Position numbers and translations under genes: made by a program. The notes under the pieces are model-generated. The model worked only from the letters and a program-made list of their open reading frames with translations, searched no databases and was not told the origin of the DNA. Below, piece by piece: positions 43,165-49,820 of a stretch of DNA of 49,820 nt (its first letter is position 1; each line of letters begins with the position of its first letter). The stretch comes from Thamnocephalis sphaerospora (Eukaryota; Zoopagomycota; Zoopagomycetes; Zoopagales; Sigmoideomycetaceae): NCBI GenBank assembly GCA_003614735.1, contig KZ992470.1, forward strand, positions 1-49,820, read 5' to 3'.

Positions 43165-44371
43165 GATGGCGTTCTCAGAGGATTGCTGGCCAGGTCAGGG
43201 GTCTAAGCGAAGCATGGACGCGATGCGATTAAGCGTTTGCAGCGGCGGAGCGTAGACAAGGCGCTGGATGTGAATACGGAAGGGCGGAGTAGGGCAGCGG
43301 ATAAAACGCGCTCCTCTAGCCCACACTCAGCTTACGACGGTGTTTGCGCTAACAAAGCAAAGACTGAGTGGGATTGCAAGCGCCGAGGAAGCGACATTAA
43401 GCGCAAGAGAGTTGATGCAAGGGGCAGCCGCCACCTATCACCATCCAGCCGGCGCAAGCGGGCAGAGTCGCAGTCGCAGCAGCGTATGCACTGTTCACCA
43501 GTAAGGCTGCGGTGATTTAGCGCGCGCACGTCGGTGTGCCACGCAGCCCAGCATGGACCAGCCAAGGCATAGGTGCAAGTCGACGCTGTTGTGCGAGATT
43601 CCTCTGCGGCGTCTACCGCAGAAGCCAGCGGCTCTCGCGGCCAAATATAGCGCGAAAGGCTGGTGCCAACGCAGGCGCAGGCAGAGAAGGCACTCGCCAC
43701 CTCCACATTCTGGAAAGGTATTTACCCGGTAACTGCCAGTATGCTTGCGCAGGCAGCGATTGTTGCAACTTTAGCAGCGACCATGCACGGTTCAGCGACC
43801 ACCTGGTGGCTGTTGACACCGGTGATCAGGTGCAAGCGGACAAGGACGACAAGCGCGATTGCCAGGGTCGGCGACAATGCCAGCAGCCTTGGAGGTGAGC
43901 GGACTATTAGAATAAAGAGCTGGACGTTGTACAGCCGCAGCCACGACAGAAGAACGCCTGGCTTTTGTTGTAAATGGATAAACAGCGTGCGCGCAGAAAA
44001 GGCGGGGCATGTGACGAGGTAAGGGTAAAGAGGTAATCATGCACGCGCTGCACATGAGCGCTGGCACGTTATAGATCAACAGCGCCAGTGCCTTTGCGTT
44101 TCCTTTGATGGCAGTGGGTTAGCGAAGGAAGAGGAGCGCTATCACTGGCGCAAGCCACGTCGTCGCACTGCATGCTAGCGCCATGGTGCCAGGTAAAGCG
44201 CCACGTCGGAGATTGCGTATCAGCATCGCCCCCACTACCCTGCAAAAGACTTTATCAGTTTGTCTGCTTCACACCCATGGCCTGCTCAGCGCACTGCCAA
44301 ATGTGTCGGGCGTGTTGGTGTGGCAGTGACAGAGGTCAATGAAAATGATTTACTGGTCATGATGCTGGTGT
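43165..44371. other. Intergenic, 1.2 kb
   Basis: The KCH paralogue 2 promoter and the 3' flank of the membrane-protein gene at 44372. ORFs on the plus strand (43536-43898, 43663-44022) lack family resemblance and overlap one another in different frames; I do not call them. Confidence 0.45.
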
Positions 44372-45229
44372 CTACATGAGCGCGAAAAACACCAGAACCA
44401 CCCATGCGCAGAGAGAGACGACGAGCCACTCGATCCACGGGTAGTCGAGCTGCCGCAGGATCTGGATGTAGCTGCCGACGATAACGTAGTGACCAGGCGT
44501 GGACACATTATGCAGTTTAAAGTTGCAATGGTCAGCTATTTTTGAACTGAGCTTGTGCCAGTCTTTTAGCAGATCACCAGCTGGCACAAGACTGACATGG
44601 CCGGTGTGGTAGTTGTACACGAGATGCGCCTGCCGGCGGGTGCACTCACTGCACACAGGAGCGCCGGCCTTGCTGTGAGCAGCCAAGGATGGGGAAAATG
44701 GGTTGCACAGACTTTTGTCGACACTCCTCGTGCAAAGCACGTTTACAGCAAGCGGGTATGCATATCAGGCCGCATAGATACGAAATACATCCTTTTGCTT
44801 GTGCATCAGCTCAGATGTGCATGCTTCTTGAATCTTGCCCAGCGCACGCACTGCCTGCGCGCGTGTGCAGCGTCGTCCAGTCTCATGGGTACTGGGAGGA
44901 GCGCGACAAGCCTTATCCAGTTTAGTAGCATCGCGCTGCATTGGATGTGCCACGACGCACGCTGGCCGTACAATTGGTGATCTTAGCGTAAGCAGACATG
45001 CCGAGGATAACTGTGCGTCCGGGCTGATTGACTCGCGCAAAACGGATATAGTCTGGTCAGCGACGGTTGTTAGAGATGCGGCAGATTGAGAAGAGCTGTC
45101 CTGAGATGCGTGACAAAAGGTCATCCTATTCAGGAAGGCAACGTAACATATAGTAATGAAGTTACAAACCAGAAAAGCAGCCAAGGGCTTTTTTGGTGTC
45201 AAGGAAGGGCGAAGAAAACAGCGGTTCAT
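44372..45229 (-). CDS. Two-exon protein with N- and C-terminal membrane segments
   Basis: Exons 45229-44789 and 44668-44372 (738 nt, 245 aa). The N-terminus has a basic stretch then a hydrophobic segment (PLAAFLVCNFITICYVAFL), a signal anchor or signal peptide. The middle is polar with many cysteines. The second exon starts AGAPVCSECTRRQAHLVYN and ends with IEWLVVSLCAWVVLVFFALM, a C-terminal membrane span with almost no tail. The junction (GAT|GTATTT donor, CAGCAAG acceptor) is the only one I found that keeps phase, and its signals are weak. Each exon alone is more certain than the join. The domain between the two spans would be lumenal or extracellular. Family not recognised. Confidence 0.5.
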
Positions 45230-47261
45230 GATGAGCGGTGGTGATGTTAGCTACAAGACTGAGCCTGCAGTCGGATATATGCAAAAATTTGGTGCCTATG
45301 TCGATGACAGCATGCGCAATACAACACTAGTAGCAATGCTATTGTTGTGAAGGCTCTTGACGGTATGACAACGTCGGTGGTGCGCCACTTCAAGACAGAT
45401 ATGGCACGGTAAGCTGTGACTCAACAGTTTGGGCTACAGTAGGCCAATTGCAAGTAGGTGTGAAGGTTGATGGTAAGCGGTACGGCGCTATCGTGCACGG
45501 TGGGGTGCAATTTATTATTTGCTTAGGATAACGTACGGGGTACGAGAGTAAAGGCATATTGACGTCAAATGTATTGATGCAACGCACGTGAACGTCTGCA
45601 ATGGACGCAGCGCCATAGAATCTGGCGGAGACGGTGTGTCGACTGTTGCCAAGGATCGCGACAGGCTACCAAGCTAGCGAATTCTCGAGTTTTAAGTATA
45701 ATGCTAAAAATGAGCATCACTGACACGCAGGCCTTAGCGCCAAGAAATCCTACTGGCTTTCATTCAATTGTCACGTATACTTGGACCACTGCTTTACGCA
45801 ACATATCATTGATTGCACATGGACGTTTAACCGGTGTGCCCACGCTAGACATATGCAGCGTTATGTATGAATCGGCTACAAATCTTTTGCGGACAAAAAT
45901 AGAATGCGACTGCGACTGTAACATTTTGCTACAGCACCTAGTATGGCGAAAATCCAATGGTTATAGCATGGCAGTGCGGCGGCAATGTGACACAAAACCG
46001 CCAAGTAAATTTGACAGCATCGTCACGGCGCATAGCGGAGACAGTGCTGATTTGCGTGACGTGGATTTTACTTGCTAGATCTTTAACAATATCACAAACA
46101 CCGCCATAAGCGCGCAATCTCGCATATGAAATCTTGTATGAGACGCATTTAGCAAATCGTTTCTACTTGTATTCAACAAAGGCGGCTCGGTTACGCCAAC
46201 AATGGAATGCGCAAACCGCGCTGTATGGGCGCATTCCATGGCGCATACATGTGTAATAGCAAGTTACCCATCAGTCGCCTGCCTTGAATGGTTTAGACCA
46301 TCGAGTTTTGAACTGAAGCGTACGGCTGTCCAATGTCTATCCGCTAGCTTAAAGACTTGGCTGTGTCCGGTTAATAGTATTAGCCGTCACCGCCCACTGT
46401 TATCAGTGGTGCTGCATCTGGCGTGCGTGAGCCCAAGTGTGACACGTGTAATGCCAATGCAGATTGCTCCTGATGCCCCAATCCGTAGACACTTGCAAGA
46501 GTAGCAAACGTGTGCAAAGAAACGTGTGTGTTGCCGAATATCGAGTATCAGTTAGCTGACTAGAGCTGATGACATGTATCAGTTACCCCGCTTGCGCTAA
46601 TATCGACATCTAGATGCTTGAGTGCTGCCTGCCACTAGCTCAGTGCTGTTCAAAGTACCAGCCTGTCAGCAAACGTAAGGAGCAAAATACTAATGTACGT
46701 TGGTGCAAGGCCGCCGGCATTTGGTGTGCATCGCTTGATTAGGAGCACTCGGCTTTACGGTTTTGTTTGCTCGCATGGGCCACGCTATCATGTGATACAG
46801 TGTATAAGCGAAATCGCATCCTAACTCTACCTTTGCGAGCAGACGCCGAGTTAACTGTCACGTCTTTACGTGCCCCTGTTTCGCGGTGCTTGCGAAGGTC
46901 AACTGTAGTCCGGAATCGGCCGACTTGCATCGCCTTCTCGTCGACACAAGCCCGCGTAAGTGGCAACAAGGATCAGCGTATTGCACATGTCTCTTGAGCG
47001 AGTTGGTAGCGCTTGCGCTTGATGTTGGCCGCTCAACGCGGTTCATGTCCTAATAGTACAATTCACCGCCTTGCAGCGGCCTTTCCAAATGCTTCTGTGC
47101 ATGGTGTCCCAAGCTGTCTTGGCTGTTGCTGCCAGTATGCCCTGCCATTCTTTCTGCCTGAGGCCAAACGTGCTTAGGGGCGCTATATTGTGTGACACAC
47201 TTTGTTTTGCCAACAAACATCTCCCATTTCCTCTGCCACCCTCATCAGCTGTCACGCCGCA
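45230..47261. other. Intergenic or unresolved, 2.0 kb
   Basis: The sequence looks lower in GC than its surroundings. ATG-started ORFs exist (plus 45701-46078, 125 aa; plus 46202-46504; minus 47046-46858) but none resembles a known family. The minus frame 46969-46739, with GRFRTTVDLRKHRETGARKD, looks the most protein-like and could be an exon of a gene divergent from MED31. No transposon ends or repeats seen. Confidence 0.35.
45701..46078 (+). CDS. Hypothetical ORF, 125 aa
   Basis: It starts at an ATG after an A/T-rich TTTTAAGTATA stretch. It contains a central Cys cluster (IECDCDCNILLQ) and no recognisable domain. It may be chance in this sparsely coding stretch. Confidence 0.2.
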   Translation: MLKMSITDTQALAPRNPTGFHSIVTYTWTTALRNISLIAHGRLTGVPTLDICSVMYESATNLLRTKIECDCDCNILLQHLVWRKSNGYSMAVRRQCDTKPPSKFDSIVTAHSGDSADLRDVDFTC

Positions 47262-47840
47262 ATGCACACCGAGGGTGAATCTGTTGCTACTCCTGCAACG
47301 CAGACGGGTGCTGGCGAAGACCCGTCGCGCGAACGATTTGAGCTGGAATTGGAGTTTGTACAGAGCCTGGCGAACCCCTTTTACCTGCACTGTACGTGAC
47401 GACAGCGATGCGGACACGGCAACACGCGCTGATGACGAGCAGCAGATCTTGCGCAGCAGGACTACTTTGACGATCCGTGTTTTGTTGCCTATCTGGAGTA
47501 TCTTGCATACTGGCGAAAGCCAGAGTATGCAAAGTTTGTCGTGTATGGCATGGCGAGGCGGCGAGTGGGCCGCGGTAACAGCGTACTCACCTACTGCATA
47601 TAATACAGTTACCCGCACTGTCTGCACTATCTGGGCCTGTTACAGCATGCCGAGTTTCGGCAATCTATGAGACTGTTAGACACAGCGCGCGCGCTACATG
47701 GCACACAGTACAAGCATTGGCGGTTTTGGAGAGAAGGTGCGTGAGCAATGTGTACGGCGGTCGGCTGATGCTGACGATATACAGCCGCAGGTACAGCGCG
47801 CGTACCTGGCGCCAATGCAGACAATAATGGTGGAGCGTAG
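47262..47840 (+). CDS. MED31: Mediator subunit 31 (Med31/Soh1), four exons
   Basis: Exons 47262-47391, 47446-47542, 47609-47736 and 47785-47840 (411 nt, 136 aa). Med31 is a conserved middle-module subunit of Mediator, which bridges activators and RNA polymerase II. The family core is rebuilt across the splices: LEFVQSLANPFYLH|YLAQ, QDYFDDPCFVAYLEYLAYW, RKPEYAKFVV|YPHCLHYLGLL and QHAEFRQSMRLLD..YKHWRFW. Introns are very short (54, 66 and 48 bp). Intron 3 has a CTGAC branch site and two in-frame acceptors 6 nt apart (47784, 47790). Without the last splice the protein would end ...WREGA at 47744, so the C-terminal ~15 residues depend on that intron. A TATA box for the next gene begins 26 bp after the stop. 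Confidence 0.9.
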
Positions 47841-47865
47841 AAAAATACGGCTATTTTGCAGCTAC

Positions 47866-47874
47866 TTTATAAAT
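47866..47874 (+). promoter_or_regulatory. TATA box downstream of MED31
   Basis: TTTATAAAT about 80 bp before two consecutive ATGs (47953, 47956). Confidence 0.45.
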
Positions 47875-47952
47875 GGTATTGGACAAGCTCGCTAAACCAC
47901 TTTGCAAAGCATCATAGATGCTCCTTTCAACGCTTGTGCGGGAAAAGAGTGC

Positions 47953-48062
47953 ATGATGCTCTACCACACGCTTCAAGTAGCCCGTGAGTTGTGCGGCCTT
48001 TCAAACGTTGCATTTTCGCGCCCGTCGTACATGCATCGCGGGACACATGCGATAGGTAGAAT
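47953..48062 (+). CDS. Putative first exon of an unidentified gene
   Basis: It begins MMLYHTLQVARELCGLSNVA and continues to a strong donor, AAT|GTGAGT. Possible acceptors follow at 48115 and 48120, and later exons may include the stretch at 48312-48566 (ASTDYFDAELQQDLEKLFL). The TATA box at 47866 is well placed. The full exon chain is not settled and no family is recognised. Confidence 0.3.
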
Positions 48063-49537
48063 GTGAGTGGCCTTTTATTGCCCTGGATGCGGACAGTATA
48101 TTATGGTAAGGACAGGACAGAGATGCTGGACGCTGCTGTCGCCGCCGGGAACTGGATCAATCATCCTCCGCCGTGCTGTCCACCTCTACAGACGCACCAG
48201 CCTGTTATCTCCACCATCGATATGCGCACAGCGGCGTAGCCATCTAGACGTCACCACCACGCGTAGGCAGAGTAACGTGCATATTTTCCGTCTTATTTCT
48301 TCCTCTCACAGTGCACTCTCGTGTTTCATTTGCCACATCACGTCGACCTCATCAGGTCACCCGCAGCGTGCCACTTTACATCTGCCAAGTCGCGTCACCC
48401 ACAACCCCGTCAAGATCACCCACGTCTAGCAATCGCTAGCACCGATTACTTTGATGCAGAGTTGCAGCAAGACCTTGAAAAGCTTTTTCTACGTGTATAT
48501 ATGTGCTGTATGCTCTTTTGGCAGCGTTTTCTAGCACTCGCCACACGCAAAAATCAAGCTTGCTAAGGATGATTTGTATATTTTTGAGAAGTTGATGCGT
48601 CTCTGTATCTGCTTTGTTGATGCAGGGCGCCCCTCCGCGTACCAAAATGTGTGTTGTCTGATCTCGCAACGCCCTTAAATGAAGCAGATTTTTCAGCGAC
48701 ATCCGCAAATGTTTTCGGAATACTTGATATGCACGCACAATAGTTTGATAAGTTGTAGAGAAACTTTGCCACTAGTTCAAACAGGCTGGGCGTTCTAACG
48801 CCTGTCCTCGTAAGAGCAGACGGGTTGAGGCAAGCTTAAGAATTATGGCACATTCCCTCAAGCCAGCAGTGCTCGGTAACAGAATTTAATGTTTACAACT
48901 ACCCGATGTCACGGAATACTGTTGCGTGGCTAGGCAGCATTAGTGGCGCACGCTTGCCGGCTCTTTGCAGAATACACTACCATCCTAACGAGAGAATAAT
49001 CACCACCACCGGCTAGTACAAATAACCCGACTTTATTGCCGGCATTCAAAAATGCAGCTAGATACATGGGAGCTGGATAAATTAAAGCCAGTGAAGGTTG
49101 TAGACACAATTGGTGGTGCAGCGGAACGTAGATTGCCACGCGAGCCTGTGCTCTAGCACCAGGTATGTCCATCGGGCAACTGAGCAATAGTTGGGATGCC
49201 ATCCAATCGTCGTTCATTTGCTTTGCCGGGCTATAACGGGCAGTTGAAAGGTAAGGATGCACAGACACTGCATTCGCGTTTGCCTGCGCCGCACACCACA
49301 GCCTGTAAGGGATATATGTTGCCATGTGATAACGCCATTTTAGGCAGGGGTCTTTGTTTTAACCAACCGCACTCCTAGGGATGGCCAGCTTCAAGGGCGC
49401 ACGAAGCGCTCGATTGTACGGTCAACCCATTACCGCCGGCGCCATGCATATAGTGGCTACACTACCGTTTTAGCAATTGTTAGAGCGGATGGTTCTAGGC
49501 TTTAAAGGTACAATACACCACCCATGCGCCGAATTGG

Positions 49538-49820
49538 TCATACAATTTTATTGGCGGCAACATCCGAAGATTCTTTGCATGATGTTCCTATACAATAAGT
49601 ATGGGCCATTGGTGCCTTGACTCTAAGGATCTGGACGTCATAGCGCGCTAGCCAGCAAACAAATTCACACCACTCTCCGCCAGCGCTGATATCCATCGTG
49701 TTTTTTCCACCTTTTGTTACTACACTTTCCAACTGTATTGTCAGTCGCCACTTGATTCTAAAGCTCGACATTGCCCATGAGCGCAGCATCAGTACTGGAG
49801 TGGCTGGGAGCGCATGCAGT
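49538..49820 (-). CDS. C-terminal part of an unidentified gene, running off the window
   Basis: The frame is open from the window edge to TGA at 49538 (94 codons), with ATGs at 49789 and 49771 that are probably internal. It reads SSFRIKWRLTIQLES and CWLARYDVQILRVKAP, alternating beta-like hydrophobic strands. This recalls the C-terminal arrestin-like half of Rgp1-type proteins, but the similarity is faint and I do not assign it. An AATAAA overlaps the last codons (49552-49547), so the true end could differ by a splice. Confidence 0.4.
   Translation of the reverse strand, partial: LHALPATPVLMLRSWAMSSFRIKWRLTIQLESVVTKGGKNTMDISAGGEWCEFVCWLARYDVQILRVKAPMAHTYCIGTSCKESSDVAANKIV

Larger units (their letters stand above)
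47841..49537. other. Unresolved region with probable small multi-exon genes
   Basis: A plus-strand TATA box (47866) precedes ATGATG at 47953 and a GTGAGT donor at 48063. A very strong pyrimidine-rich acceptor lies at 48311. On the minus strand an ATG ORF runs 49325-48930 and contains an AATAAA at 49037-49032. I could not assemble a protein with a recognisable family. Confidence 0.35.

Noticed and set aside
1-49820. Search for transposons, retroelements, integrated viral sequence, tRNA and rRNA genes
   Set aside because: No reverse transcriptase, integrase, transposase or capsid-like frame, no long terminal or inverted repeats and no tRNA B-box-like context were noticed. By-eye reading could miss degenerate copies.

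Overview
The window reads as nuclear DNA of a filamentous or early-diverging fungus. Genes sit on both strands and carry short spliceosomal introns (about 48-120 bp) with GT..AG ends and CTAAC/CTGAC-like branch sites. The families are fungal or pan-eukaryotic: two KCH potassium-transporter paralogues found only in fungi, a large CSL (Lag1/Su(H)) factor, Mediator, proteasome-lid and spliceosome subunits. CSL, a TTC14-like protein and protein RED together argue against Saccharomycotina and fit a non-Dikarya lineage such as Zoopagomycota or Mucoromycota; the lineage call is inference. I saw no rRNA, tRNA, CRISPR array, transposase, integrase or retroelement.

Layout. 1-1632 is the 3' part of a tryptophan/glycine-repeat protein. 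2012-4051 is a five-exon TTC14-like TPR/RS protein with one GC-AG intron. 4517-6598 (minus) is KCH paralogue 1 with ten octapeptide repeats in its tail. About 9 kb follows with a 68-aa secreted peptide (9159), an F-box protein (9916-11547) and a Tgl1/Yeh-type steryl-ester hydrolase (12422-14223). An 8.6-kb stretch with no convincing coding sequence (14224-22803), rich in microsatellites, lies in front of the 1124-residue CSL gene (22804-26257). Two tandem P450 genes of equal length (27024-28693, 29254-30929) converge on the minus-strand gene for protein RED (31010-33135).

The right side holds a membrane-anchored coiled-coil protein (33284-34204), a small membrane protein (34748-35226), pyrroline-5-carboxylate reductase (36256-37146), Sua5 (38147-39631), SEM1/DSS1 (40156-40464) divergent from a YjbQ/UPF0047 protein (40699-41224), KCH paralogue 2 (41448-43164), a two-exon membrane protein (44372-45229) and MED31 (47262-47840). 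The last 2 kb probably contains further small multi-exon genes that I could not resolve. Many spliced models here (TTC14-like, RED, MED31, SEM1, YjbQ, hydrolase, CSL, P450s, KCHs) were assembled by matching splice phase to family sequence, and each has a total length divisible by three.

The genes are mostly unrelated housekeeping and regulatory loci rather than one operating system. The most unusual items are the P450 pair lacking the I-helix acid-threonine motif and showing patchy near-identity, the desert before the CSL gene with CSL-type sites inside it, the possible non-AUG mitochondrial form of Sua5, and repeat-built tails in KCH1 and RED.
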